DNA from: UBA7662 sp943369355
Lineage (GTDB): Bacteria > Bacteroidota > Bacteroidia > UBA7662
Direction: 5' to 3'
Assembly (NCBI GenBank): GCA_943369355.1
Contig: CALRMX020000009.1
Location: forward strand, 51,020-115,019
Length of the DNA: 64,000 nt
The position numbers and the translations under genes were made by a program. Positions 1 through 8,237 of this stretch are shown piece after piece (the stretch's first letter is position 1; the number at the start of each line of letters is the position of its first letter). The notes beneath the pieces are model-generated. The model made no database searches. It was not told the DNA's origin and saw only the letters and a list, made by a program, of their open reading frames with translations.

Positions 1-216
1 TCGGAGAAGAAAGAACAGCACGAAGAAACCGATGCGCACGGCAAGTTCACACGTCGTGAGTTTGAATACAGCAGCTTCAGCAGAGCGTTTCATCTGCCAC
101 ATTCCATCGATGCCCAACGCATTGAGGCCGCCTACGAAGATGGGGTTCTGCGAATTATGCTGGCCAAGAAGGAAGAAGCGAAAGACAAAGGTCCTCGCCA
201 AATCAGCATAGGCTAA
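1..216 (+). CDS. Small heat-shock protein (Hsp20), C-terminal part
   Basis: The window opens inside this gene, so only the last 71 codons are visible. The peptide has the end of an alpha-crystallin domain: a run of charged residues, then RREFEYSSFSRAFHLP, and AAYEDGVLRIMLAKKEE, the usual 'G-VL-I-LPK' strand of Hsp20 proteins. The tail RQISIG holds the I-x-I type motif that docks in the dimer groove in this family. Hsp20 proteins are ATP-independent cytoplasmic holdases that bind unfolding proteins. A strong terminator hairpin follows the stop codon, so this is the last gene of its transcript. The start and upstream context are outside the window. Confidence 0.88.
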   Translation, partial: SEKKEQHEETDAHGKFTRREFEYSSFSRAFHLPHSIDAQRIEAAYEDGVLRIMLAKKEEAKDKGPRQISIG

Positions 217-235
217 ACGAAGTTTCTATCAAACG

Positions 236-265
236 AAACCCCTGGGATATTCCTCAGGGGTTTTT
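236..265 (+). terminator. Rho-independent terminator after hsp20
   Basis: Perfect 9-bp stem AAACCCCTG / CAGGGGTTT with a 10-nt loop, running into five T residues. It lies 20 bp after the Hsp20 stop codon. Confidence 0.85.
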
Positions 266-328
266 GCTTTTCAGGGGTAGGGGCGTCTTGTTCGAAAAAG
301 TGTAAGTTTGTGATGAAATCGCACCCCT

Positions 329-757
329 ATGCACAAAATATTCAAGCAGCATTTCCGCTTTCATCCGCTGTTTCACTTGTTGATTTTTCCGCTATCGCTG
401 GCCTTTTTTGCGGTTTGTGTGTACTTACTTGTCATTTACTACAACGAAGGCTACGAAATAGAGCTGCTTTATTTTGGTTTGCTCAGCATTCTCATTCTGC
501 TCATTGGCCTGCAATCGCGTCAGGTGCCTTTCCGCAATACCAAACGTATTATTCGTCTCGAAATGCGTTTGCGTTATCTTGAATTAACGGGCAAGTCGTT
601 TCGTTTAAAAGAACAGCAGCTACAAATTGCTCAATTGGCGGCCTTGCGCTTTGCTAGCGACGAAGAGCTGGTAACCTTGGTAGACGAAGCCATTCAACAT
701 AAGTTATCGGCCCGCGAAATCCGCGACCGCATCAAACATCAGCAGAAGGTACATTAA
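329..757 (+). CDS. DUF6526-like two-TM membrane protein
   Basis: A 142-residue protein with two hydrophobic helices (about residues 13-38 and 46-61) followed by a soluble C-terminal half with a helical, charged character (RIIRLEMRLRYLELTGKSF, then EEQLQIAQLAALRFASDEELVTLVDEAI). This arrangement matches the DUF6526 family of small inner-membrane proteins common in Bacteroidota; no function is established for it. The gene stands alone between two terminators. The ATG at 329 was chosen because the membrane helices and family-like length follow directly. A second reading frame overlapping at 310-582 has no family features and is treated as a shadow. Confidence 0.7.
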   Translation: MHKIFKQHFRFHPLFHLLIFPLSLAFFAVCVYLLVIYYNEGYEIELLYFGLLSILILLIGLQSRQVPFRNTKRIIRLEMRLRYLELTGKSFRLKEQQLQIAQLAALRFASDEELVTLVDEAIQHKLSAREIRDRIKHQQKVH

Positions 758-793
758 CACAAAAGCCTCGCATAAGCGGGGCTTTTGTGTTTT
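757..793. terminator. Bidirectional-looking terminator between convergent genes
   Basis: A 15-bp stem ACACAAAAGCCTCGC / GCGGGGCTTTTGTGT (one G-T pair) with a 4-nt loop starts at the stop codon of the DUF6526 gene and ends in TTTT. It lies between convergent genes and could serve both strands, although the T-run is better on the plus strand. Confidence 0.8.
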
Positions 794-811
794 AGGTAGA
801 TCCATCGGCGC

Positions 812-1822
812 TTACCAACGCATGATGGCAGAGGCCCAGGTAAAGCCCGAACCAAATGCTGCAAAAAGGACAAGGTCGCCTTTTTTGATTTTGCCTTCGC
901 TCCATGCTTCACTCAAAGCAATTGGAATTGAGGCTGCAGTGGTATTCCCATAACGCATGATGTTGTTGTACACCTTTTCAGGAGCCAAACCCATTTGTTG
1001 CTGGATAAACTGACTGATTCGCAAATTGGCTTGGTGCGGTATCAAGAGGTCAATTTCGGAAGGAGTAAGTCCATTCGTTTTGAGTGCTTCTTGTATCACT
1101 TCGGCAAAACGTACTACAGCGTGTTTGAAAACGAAGTTCCCGTTCATATACGGATAGTAGTCAATTTCTTCGGGATCGTTGCGTTTAATGATGTTGGGTA
1201 TCCAATCGCGGGTACTAGGCGCCAGCAGCGATAGTTCTTTGGCGTGACGGCCTTCGCTATGCAAGTGGGTAGAAAGAATGCCGCTATCGTCGTCGCTCAC
1301 CGACAAAACCACTGCTCCGGCGCCGTCACCGAAAATCACGCTCACATTGCGCCCACGGGTGGTCATGTCGAGGCCACCGCTGTGTAATTCAGAGCCAATC
1401 ACCAAAACGTGCTTGTACATGCCTGTTTTGATGAATTGGTCGGCAACCGACAAGCCATAAACGAAACCTGAACATTGGTTCCGGATGTCGAGAGCGCCAA
1501 TTTCACGTTTTAAACCCAGCTGTTCTTGTACCTGTACTCCTGGTCCTGGGAAGTAATAATCGGGGCTTAGGGTGGCAAATACAATAAAGTCGATGTCGTC
1601 GGGGGTTAGGCCCGCCCGCTCAATGGCGATGCGTGCCGCTTTAGTGCCCATGGTGGAGGTAGCATCGTCGCTTCCGGGGACTACGTGTCGGCGTTCTTTG
1701 ATGCCCGTACGTTCCGTGATCCACTCGTCGTTGGTTTCCATGCGGGCAGCGAGGTCGTTATTGGTCACTACATGATCGGGCACATAATGGCCAATACCGC
1801 TGATATAGGATTTTTTAAGCAT
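812..1822 (-). CDS. fabH: 3-oxoacyl-ACP synthase III (FabH-like)
   Basis: A 336-residue thiolase-fold enzyme of the KAS III family. The catalytic triad is visible: Cys117 in IRNQCSGFVYGL, His263 in IPHQANLRI and Asn293 in YGNTTAASIP. The C-terminal GSGFTWASA motif is also typical. KAS III condenses an acyl-CoA (usually acetyl or a branched starter) with malonyl-ACP to begin fatty acid synthesis in the cytoplasm. The gene is alone here, without plsX, rpmF or other fab genes, so it may be a second paralogue with a different starter or a role in secondary lipids; sequence alone does not decide this. It is convergent with the DUF6526 gene and divergent from the HPt gene. Confidence 0.88.
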   Translation of the reverse strand: MLKKSYISGIGHYVPDHVVTNNDLAARMETNDEWITERTGIKERRHVVPGSDDATSTMGTKAARIAIERAGLTPDDIDFIVFATLSPDYYFPGPGVQVQEQLGLKREIGALDIRNQCSGFVYGLSVADQFIKTGMYKHVLVIGSELHSGGLDMTTRGRNVSVIFGDGAGAVVLSVSDDDSGILSTHLHSEGRHAKELSLLAPSTRDWIPNIIKRNDPEEIDYYPYMNGNFVFKHAVVRFAEVIQEALKTNGLTPSEIDLLIPHQANLRISQFIQQQMGLAPEKVYNNIMRYGNTTAASIPIALSEAWSEGKIKKGDLVLFAAFGSGFTWASAIMRW

Positions 1823-1880
1823 ACTCTTCGTGCATTTGTGTGCAATATAGGTTTAATCGTGGAGTAGCGGAATACCGTAG

Positions 1881-1911
1881 TTTGAGGATATAGGCTACTG
1901 TTCTATCTTTG
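1881..1911 (+). promoter_or_regulatory. Consensus Bacteroidota promoter for the HPt gene
   Basis: TTTG at 1881-1884, then 19 bp, then TATCTTTG at 1904-1911. This is a full match to the -33 TTTG / -7 TAnnTTTG promoter of Bacteroidota sigma factor. Transcription would start near 1916, giving a leader of about 27 nt before the ATG at 1943. Confidence 0.8.
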
Positions 1912-1942
1912 TTGCATCTATTCGATTTAAACCCATACCTAC

Positions 1943-2284
1943 ATGTCTTCTTCCAGTCTTGTCACCTTCGATTATTTAAATGAGATCTCAGGCGGTGATA
2001 CCGATTTTCAAAAAGAAATCATTCAGACCTTTCTCGAAGAAATGGTCAATGAAATAGCCAATCTCCAGAAGGCCACAGCTAACGAAGAATGGACCCAAGT
2101 GGGAAGCCTTGCCCACAAAATAAAGGCGCCCATCAGCATGCTATGCACCGAACAGCTCAAAAGCCGAGTGTTGTTTATTGAAAAAAATGCCAAGGCCGGT
2201 GAAGCTCTCGACCGCATTCCCTCGGAGGTGTCGTTGTTGGTGCAAGACCTCGAGTTGGTCATGACCGAACTTCGCAATATCTAA
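1943..2284 (+). CDS. HPt domain phosphotransfer protein
   Basis: A 113-residue single-domain histidine phosphotransfer protein. Helices carry FQKEIIQTFLEEM and the site motif SLAHKIKAPISMLC, where His58 is the expected phospho-acceptor (family form AHxLKG; here AHKIKAP). HPt proteins accept phosphate from a hybrid kinase receiver and pass it to a response regulator. No kinase or regulator lies next to it, so the partners must be encoded elsewhere. It is monocistronic, with its own consensus promoter and a terminator right after the stop. Confidence 0.85.
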   Translation: MSSSSLVTFDYLNEISGGDTDFQKEIIQTFLEEMVNEIANLQKATANEEWTQVGSLAHKIKAPISMLCTEQLKSRVLFIEKNAKAGEALDRIPSEVSLLVQDLELVMTELRNI

Positions 2285-2326
2285 AAAACAAACGAGCCGG
2301 TGTTTCCACCAGCTCGCCGTACATCG

Positions 2327-2351
2327 AGGAGGGCAATGCCCTCCTTTTTTT
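2327..2351 (+). terminator. Terminator after HPt gene
   Basis: Perfect 8-bp stem AGGAGGGC / GCCCTCCT with a 3-nt loop followed by a T-run. It sits just before the 3' end of the convergent secreted-protein gene. Confidence 0.8.
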
Positions 2352-2355
2352 ATTT

Positions 2356-3918
2356 TTAGCGTTTTACAATGCGCAAGGTCTGTTGCGCTTGGTCGGTAGT
2401 CAACTGCACCAAATACATGCCTGCTGGCAACTGATGGAGTGCTAAGCTAAACTCGTTTTCTGTTTCTACTGCCGAAAGTTCCTTCTGCATGACCATTTGA
2501 CCGTTGAGGTTCATCACGCGGGCTTGAACAGCCACTCCGCGATATTTATCTCCCAAACGTAGCTTTAAGTCGCCTTCGGTAGGGTTTGGCCAAGCGGTAA
2601 GTTCGAGCATTTTGTTGTTTTGGGTTGAATTGGTGCTGCCGGGTACAAAAACGTACTCAATCAAACGACCTTTTTCGTAAGTGCCTGTATTTACATCCCA
2701 AAAAATGGCTTCTACAGAGGCAGGTTTTCCATTCGCAAAGGTGTAAGCATAACGTACACCGTCGGTAATAACCCAACCACTGCTGGCATCGTAGCCGGCT
2801 TCGTGGTTTTCGAGTAAGTTGCCTTGTGCGTCGTAGCTAAAGAAGGTTCGGTTAACCGAATCCCATGCTGAGGTGGTGGTATTGGGCAACATTTCGGTGA
2901 ATTGGGCGATGCGAGTGCCTTGGTAGCTTACGGCAAAGCGTTGATCGGCTTGCCAGCTGCTGCCACTCCATGCGTCGATGGTGAAGTGCTGGATACGGCC
3001 GTTTTGAACGGTCGAAACGGAACGCATCAGGTTGGCACCTCCCTGTGTGGCGATGTAGTCGGTAGGTTGCATCAAAAACAGCTCGGCTTGTGGTAGTACG
3101 GCAAAGTCGTTGACGAATGGATTGGTGAGACCGAAAGCTTCCGACCAGGTAGTGAAACCAAATCCCCAGCTCATATTGCTGTACAAAACGGGATTGACAA
3201 ATCCACCACCAAAGGCGTCGTAGTCTTCTAGGGTCATCTGTTGTGGGTGGCCGTTGGCTGCATAGCTGATGTTGCTACCGCGAGAAAGGGTAATCCAGCC
3301 GGTACCGCCAAACATATCGAGTATGCTAAATACGAAACCTGTTACTACGCCTTGTGCATTGTAGGTGGTGGCCACCGAATCGCCGAATACCGCTGTCCAG
3401 CTGCTCACCCTGCCTTGACGCGTTTGGCCTAAGCTGGGTACATAGTGGATGCGCGACTGGGCGTTGCCGTACTGATCGTACAACATTTCAAAACGGTAAG
3501 CTTCTTCAAGCCCTACACCTGCATCTTCTTGGTAAAGGTACTGCGTGAGCTTGTTAGGCGCCAGCCATACCATGGTTTCCATGGCTACCAATTGCAAACC
3601 GGCACCAAAGTCGTAATAGTAACGGATGGTGTCGGGCATGTTCATGTTGTTGTAGTGGTACGATACGTTGGCTTGAAGCGTATACGCCATTAAGCCTGCA
3701 TCCCAGGTGCTCTGACGTGCCGAGTCGGGGAACCAGTTGGCTGTAGTAGCCGCCACACGTCCTTGAAGAAAACCGGCGCGGTGGTTGGTACTCATGCTCT
3801 CGAGCATTCGCTGATTGATTTTTTTTCCTTTGAATGGATTATGGCCGATGGTTTGGATGGCCATTGCGCTTTGGGCTACCAGCAGAAGGGTAGCAGCAAA
3901 CAGAAAAATTCGTTGCAT
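2356..3918 (-). CDS. Secreted protein with T9SS C-terminal sorting domain
   Basis: A 520-residue exported protein of unknown function. The start at 3918 was chosen because MQRIFLFAATLLLVAQSAMA is a clean Sec signal peptide; the open frame extends 40 codons further upstream but without export features. The body is rich in Tyr, Asn, Gly and repeated short beta-strand patterns (YDQYGNAQS, YDAQGNLLEN, YAYTFANGKP) that recall YD-type repeats. The last ~75 residues form a type A T9SS sorting domain (ELTAWPNPTEGDLKLRL ... LPAGMYLVQLTTD ... LRIVKR). The product should be moved across the outer membrane by T9SS and anchored or released. Neighbours give no hint of its role. Confidence 0.8.
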   Translation of the reverse strand: MQRIFLFAATLLLVAQSAMAIQTIGHNPFKGKKINQRMLESMSTNHRAGFLQGRVAATTANWFPDSARQSTWDAGLMAYTLQANVSYHYNNMNMPDTIRYYYDFGAGLQLVAMETMVWLAPNKLTQYLYQEDAGVGLEEAYRFEMLYDQYGNAQSRIHYVPSLGQTRQGRVSSWTAVFGDSVATTYNAQGVVTGFVFSILDMFGGTGWITLSRGSNISYAANGHPQQMTLEDYDAFGGGFVNPVLYSNMSWGFGFTTWSEAFGLTNPFVNDFAVLPQAELFLMQPTDYIATQGGANLMRSVSTVQNGRIQHFTIDAWSGSSWQADQRFAVSYQGTRIAQFTEMLPNTTTSAWDSVNRTFFSYDAQGNLLENHEAGYDASSGWVITDGVRYAYTFANGKPASVEAIFWDVNTGTYEKGRLIEYVFVPGSTNSTQNNKMLELTAWPNPTEGDLKLRLGDKYRGVAVQARVMNLNGQMVMQKELSAVETENEFSLALHQLPAGMYLVQLTTDQAQQTLRIVKR

Positions 3919-4051
3919 AAAGTTGGGTTTAAATGAACGAACCCTGCTTTGCGAATGCTGTGCCAACACGACGACTCCCGAACGCTTTGTCGCAAAATGC
4001 CAATTTTCGGTTTCCTGAGAACAAGTGGAGGGCCTCATTACTCGACCTGTA

Positions 4052-4086
4052 AATAAAAAAGTGCCGGCTGAGTTTCAACCGGCACT
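4052..4086 (-). terminator. Terminator of the suf operon
   Basis: On the minus strand, AGTGCCGG / CCGGCACT (8 bp, extended by TGA/TCA inside) is followed by a T-run. It lies 24 bp after the sufT stop codon. Confidence 0.85.
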
Positions 4087-4109
4087 GCATGCGTTGTCTA
4101 TTTTTTTGA

Positions 4110-4439
4110 CTACAAAAAGCCAAGCTCTAGTTTGGCTTCTTCGCTCATCAATTCCTGGCTCCACGGCGGATCGAAGGTCAGGTCTACTTTGACTTCGTTT
4201 ACTCCGGCTATGCCTTTGAGTTTGCCTTCAACTTCTCCGGGAAGCGTGCCGGCAACCGGACATGCAGGGGAGGTGAGGGTCATCACCACCACCATATTCC
4301 CTCCGGGTGATACTTTAATTTCGTAAATCAGCCCCAATTCGTAAATATTAACGGGAATTTCAGGGTCGTAAATCGTTTTAAGAACGCTTATGGCGTCGTT
4401 CTGAATTTCTACAAAGCTACGTTCTGTCGAATTTTCCAT
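4110..4439 (-). CDS. sufT: SufT / MIP18 (DUF59) Fe-S assembly factor
   Basis: A 109-residue DUF59 (MIP18) domain protein. It has the family core TIYDPEIPVNIYELGLIY at about residues 21-38 and the active loop TLTSPACPVAG around residue 60, with the conserved Cys. SufT-type proteins help mature Fe-S proteins in the cytoplasm, probably by carrying clusters to targets. Its place as last gene of the suf operon, 6 bp after sufE, supports this role rather than the related phenylacetate (PaaD) function. Confidence 0.88.
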   Translation of the reverse strand: MENSTERSFVEIQNDAISVLKTIYDPEIPVNIYELGLIYEIKVSPGGNMVVVMTLTSPACPVAGTLPGEVEGKLKGIAGVNEVKVDLTFDPPWSQELMSEEAKLELGFL

Positions 4440-4445
4440 CGTGCT

Positions 4446-4871
4446 TCAGGCTTTAGTGGCGTGGTAGGCGTGGGCGTACGTCCGCATTTGTTTCAACATA
4501 TTGGCCAGGCCATTCGAACGGTTGGGCGACAAATGTTCGTGTAATCCTATCCGTTCGAGCAAATCAAATTTTTCGTTGAGCAGGGTTTCGGGCTGCTGAC
4601 CGTTAAACACTTTTACCAGCAGCGCGATGAGTCCTTTGGAGATAAAGGCATCGGAATCGGCAACGAAATGCAAACGACCGTCGACCATTGCGGCTGTTAG
4701 CCAAACGCGACTTTGGCAGCCGCGAATCAGGTTTAGGTCGGTTTTGTCGGCCTCGGGCATGGGCGCTAAGGTTTTACCGAGATCGATTAAATATGCGTAT
4801 TTGTCGGTCCACTCCTCCAAGAAGCTGAAGTCGTCGATCAATTGGTCTTGTATTTCGCGGAAGTCGGGCAT
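4446..4871 (-). CDS. sufE: SufE sulfur acceptor
   Basis: A 141-residue SufE protein. Cys52 in LIRGCQSRVWL is the persulfide acceptor of the family, followed by VADSDAFISKGLIALLV, another conserved block. SufE takes sulfur from the SufS cysteine desulfurase and hands it to the SufBCD scaffold. The start codon shares one base with the sufS stop (TAATG), which indicates translational coupling with sufS. Confidence 0.93.
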   Translation of the reverse strand: MPDFREIQDQLIDDFSFLEEWTDKYAYLIDLGKTLAPMPEADKTDLNLIRGCQSRVWLTAAMVDGRLHFVADSDAFISKGLIALLVKVFNGQQPETLLNEKFDLLERIGLHEHLSPNRSNGLANMLKQMRTYAHAYHATKA

Positions 4872-6094
4872 TAAGCGAGTATTGGGATGATTTTTTGCAA
4901 GGCGGCAACGAATATGTCTATCTCCTCCTCGGTATTGTAGAATGCAAAACTGGCCCTGCAGGTTCCCGGCAGTCCAAATCTATCCATGAGTGGCTGGGTG
5001 CAATGGTGACCAGTACGTATGGCGATACCTTGCTGGTCGAGCAATACGCCAATGTCGTACGGGTGTGCTGCGCCTATCAGGAATGAAATCACGGCAATTT
5101 TCTCGGGGGCGGTGCCATAAATTCGCAATCCGTCGAGCTGCTGCAACTTGCCGGTGGCGTAGGCGAGCAGCTTGTTTTCGCGGGCTTCGATGGCTTCCAT
5201 GCCAAGCGTGCCGAGGTAGTCGAGGGCTGTGCCAAAGGCAATTACGTCGGCGATGTTGGGTGTTCCTGCCTCGAACTTCAGCGGGAGCACATTGAAGGTG
5301 GTTTTTTCGAATGTCACCCGGTCTATCATATCGCCACCTCCTTGGTAGGGCGGCATGTCGTCGAGCAGCTCCCGTTTTCCATACAACACGCCGATGCCGG
5401 TAGGTCCACACATTTTGTGGGCCGAAAAGGCAAGGAAATCCACGTCGAGGGCTTGCACATCGATGGTGCTGTGGGCCGCGGCCTGCGCTGCATCCAACAA
5501 TACGGGGATGTCGTATTCGTGCGCTGCATGGATAATTTCCTGCACGGGATTAACGGTTCCGAGGGCGTTGCTGATCCAGTTTACGGCGACTATTTTGGTC
5601 TTTTCGCTGAGCAAACTGTAAAACGCATCCATGTCGAGGGTGCCGTTATCGAGCACGGGTATTACCTTGAGTACGGCGCCTTTTTCTTCGCAGATGAGCT
5701 GCCAAGGCACAATATTGGCGTGATGTTCGAGTCCGCTGATGAGAACTTCATCGCCAAACCGCAGGCTGCTGCGCCCCCAGCTGGAGGCCACCAAGTTGAT
5801 GCTGTCGGTAGTGCCTTTGGTGTAGATGATTTCGGCTGCTTCACGGGCATTGAGCCATGCTTGCAGCTTGAAACGGGTGGCTTCGTAGGCGTCGGTGGCT
5901 TGCTGACTCAAACGATGCACGCCGCGGTGCACATTGCTGTTGTAGCGGCTGTAATAATCCACCAAGCTATCGAGTACCTGCTTGGGCTTTTGCGAGGTGG
6001 CGGCATTGTCGAAATACACCAACGGTTTACCGTGAACACGCTGGCCCAAAATGGGGAAATCGTTGCGAATGCTGCTCCAGTCGACCATACTCAT
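4871..6094 (-). CDS. sufS: SufS cysteine desulfurase
   Basis: A 407-residue class V aminotransferase-fold enzyme using PLP. Lys227 in AFSAHKMCGPTGIG is the Schiff-base lysine; Cys365 in RTGHHCTQPLMDRFG is the persulfide-forming cysteine on the short loop typical of type II (SufS) enzymes. It frees sulfur from cysteine as a persulfide for Fe-S assembly, working with SufE. It lies 2 bp after sufD and overlaps sufE by one base. Two in-frame Met codons (residues 1 and 3) are possible starts; the outer one is used. Confidence 0.94.
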   Translation of the reverse strand: MSMVDWSSIRNDFPILGQRVHGKPLVYFDNAATSQKPKQVLDSLVDYYSRYNSNVHRGVHRLSQQATDAYEATRFKLQAWLNAREAAEIIYTKGTTDSINLVASSWGRSSLRFGDEVLISGLEHHANIVPWQLICEEKGAVLKVIPVLDNGTLDMDAFYSLLSEKTKIVAVNWISNALGTVNPVQEIIHAAHEYDIPVLLDAAQAAAHSTIDVQALDVDFLAFSAHKMCGPTGIGVLYGKRELLDDMPPYQGGGDMIDRVTFEKTTFNVLPLKFEAGTPNIADVIAFGTALDYLGTLGMEAIEARENKLLAYATGKLQQLDGLRIYGTAPEKIAVISFLIGAAHPYDIGVLLDQQGIAIRTGHHCTQPLMDRFGLPGTCRASFAFYNTEEEIDIFVAALQKIIPILA

Positions 6095-6096
6095 CG

Positions 6097-7404
6097 TTAG
6101 AATTCAATTTGCATGCGGTGCAATTCGTCCATGAGCTGCGCCATCAAATCGTCGCGCAACGCATCGATGCGCACCTCCTCGATCACTTCTCCGGCAAAGG
6201 CCGTGAGCAGGATGGTGCGCGCTTTGTCTTCGGGTATTCCTCGCGCTTTGAGGTAAAATAATTCGTTGTTGTCGAGCTGCCCCGTGGTTGCGCCGTGCGA
6301 ACATTTTACGTCGTCGGCAAAAATCTCCAATTCGGGTTTTGCGAAAACGCTACCGGTATCGGCCAACAAAATATTGGCATTGCTCTGGTAGGCATTGGTT
6401 TTTTGTGCGTCTTGTCGCACCAATATCTTTCCGTTGAATACGGCTTTACCTTCCGGACCAACGATGCCTTTGTAGAGCTCGGTGCTTTCGCAGTTGGGCT
6501 CGGCGTGGTCCATGAGGGTGTGGTTGTCAATTAAATTGTCTCGATCGAGCAGATAGAGTCCGTAGTAGTGCGTTTCGCAGCCTTTTCCGGCATGGGCCGT
6601 TTGCAGATTATTGCGCACCTTTTCGCCGCTCCAGCTAATGGTTGCATTGTAGTAGCGGCTGTCGCGCTCTTGTTGCACACGGGTGGTTCCGTTGTGCCAG
6701 GCATCGCCGTAACGGGTTTGCAGTTTGTAGTGATGCAGCTGCGCGTTTTTGCCTACGCTCACTTCCAACAGGTCGTTGTCGAATACCGGGCTCAGGCTGA
6801 TGTACTTTTCGATGACGGTAAGCTGACTGCCTGCCTCGGCTACGATGAGGTTGCGGGTACTGGCCCACACCCGCTCCTGGGTGCCGGTGCTGATGTGGTA
6901 AACCACCACCGTTTTGATCCAGCTTTCGTTTTTTCCTGAATACACCACAAAACCGTTGTTGGTTAGGGCGGCATTGAGCGCTGTGAGTCCTTCTTGTTGG
7001 ATGCGGGCATACTGACCTAAATGCGCCAATACTGGCTCAGGGATGATGCCCAGGGCGCGTTGCAGGCTGCCGGCAAACTGGTGCTCCTGGTTCCATTCGT
7101 GCGAAAGTCCCGGCGCGTAGTGGCCGTTGATGAAAACGAGCTCAATGGCGTCGAGTCCTTCAATGCGGTAAGGGTTGAGGTCGATGCTGCTGCTGTCGAC
7201 TACCGGCGTGCCCGCCAAAGGGTCGAGTGCTGCTACTTCGGTCAAATCGGTGTATTTCCAGTCTTCGAGACGTGGGTGCGGCAATCCGAGGCGTACAAAG
7301 CTATTTAACGCTTCCATACGTTGCGGGAGCAGGGCATCTTGACTTTGCAAAGCAAGGTGGTGCTGCAAACGTTCGTTCAAACTTGGCGTAAGTACATTTT
7401 CCAT
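6097..7404 (-). CDS. sufD: SufD scaffold subunit
   Basis: A 435-residue SufB/SufD family protein. Its C-terminal part has the conserved blocks SDHTLMDHAEPNCESTELYKGI-like and KCSHGATTGQLDNNELFYLKARGIPE (His in CSHGATTG is functionally important in SufD). It forms the SufBC2D scaffold on which Fe-S clusters are built, with the ATPase SufC. Start and sufC stop overlap by one base, and the order B-C-D-S matches other Bacteroidota suf operons. Confidence 0.93.
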   Translation of the reverse strand: MENVLTPSLNERLQHHLALQSQDALLPQRMEALNSFVRLGLPHPRLEDWKYTDLTEVAALDPLAGTPVVDSSSIDLNPYRIEGLDAIELVFINGHYAPGLSHEWNQEHQFAGSLQRALGIIPEPVLAHLGQYARIQQEGLTALNAALTNNGFVVYSGKNESWIKTVVVYHISTGTQERVWASTRNLIVAEAGSQLTVIEKYISLSPVFDNDLLEVSVGKNAQLHHYKLQTRYGDAWHNGTTRVQQERDSRYYNATISWSGEKVRNNLQTAHAGKGCETHYYGLYLLDRDNLIDNHTLMDHAEPNCESTELYKGIVGPEGKAVFNGKILVRQDAQKTNAYQSNANILLADTGSVFAKPELEIFADDVKCSHGATTGQLDNNELFYLKARGIPEDKARTILLTAFAGEVIEEVRIDALRDDLMAQLMDELHRMQIEF

Positions 7405-8159
7405 TATACGGTAGCGTTGGCTTCGGCTTTGATCCAGTCGTAACCTTTTTCTTCGAGTTCGAGGGCCAATTCTTTGGTGCCCGACTTCACGATGCGGCCG
7501 TTATACAATACGTGAACAAAATCGGGTACGATGTAATCGAGCAAACGCTGGTAATGCGTAATCACCAAAAAGGCGTTGTTTTCGTTGCGCAACTTGTTTA
7601 CGCCTCCCGCTACGATGCGCAGCGCGTCGATATCGAGACCTGAGTCGGTTTCGTCGAGTATGGCCAAGCTAGGCTCAAGCATCGCGAGCTGAAAAATTTC
7701 GTTCCGTTTTTTTTCGCCGCCCGAAAAACCTTGGTTCACCGAACGTTTCATCAGGGCTTCGTCGAGTTCGACCAAAGCGGCCTTCTCGCGCATCAGCTTC
7801 AAAAAGCCAGAGGCATCGAGCTCGGGCAGCTCGCGGTATTTGCGCTGCTCGTTGATGCAGGTGCGCATGAAGTTGGTGATGCTCACCCCAGGAATTTCGA
7901 CTGGGTATTGGAATGCGAGAAAGATGCCTTCCCAAGCACGTACTTCGGGTGCAAGCTCGAGCAAATCTTTGCCATTGAAGCTCACTTCGCCACTTACGTC
8001 ATATCCTTCTTTACCGGCAATGATGCTCGATAATGTTGATTTGCCAGAACCGTTGGGCCCCATGATGGCGTGCACTTCGCCGGGATTTACTTCCAGGTTG
8101 ATGCCTTTGAGTATTTGTTTGCCGTCGATGCTTGCCTTGAGGTTGTTTATTTTGAGCAT
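7404..8159 (-). CDS. sufC: SufC Fe-S assembly ATPase
   Basis: A 251-residue ABC ATPase. The Walker A motif GPNGSGKST is at residues 34-42, the signature FSGGEKKR around 145-152 and the Walker B AILDETDSGLD ends with Glu170. The ETDSGLD form is typical of SufC rather than transporter ATPases. SufC drives conformational change in the SufBCD complex in the cytoplasm. It is 78 bp downstream of sufB and overlaps sufD by one base. Confidence 0.95.
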   Translation of the reverse strand: MLKINNLKASIDGKQILKGINLEVNPGEVHAIMGPNGSGKSTLSSIIAGKEGYDVSGEVSFNGKDLLELAPEVRAWEGIFLAFQYPVEIPGVSITNFMRTCINEQRKYRELPELDASGFLKLMREKAALVELDEALMKRSVNQGFSGGEKKRNEIFQLAMLEPSLAILDETDSGLDIDALRIVAGGVNKLRNENNAFLVITHYQRLLDYIVPDFVHVLYNGRIVKSGTKELALELEEKGYDWIKAEANATV

Positions 8160-8237
8160 AATGTTCGTTTCGTTTTCGTGTGCTGCGTTTTTCAGCTGTT
8201 GATGGTTTGATTCCGGAATTTGTCGTTGGGTTTTCGT

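Noticed and set aside
5342..6100. 252-codon open frame on the plus strand
   Set aside because: Antisense to sufS, whose catalytic motifs are complete; no family features in the antisense reading.
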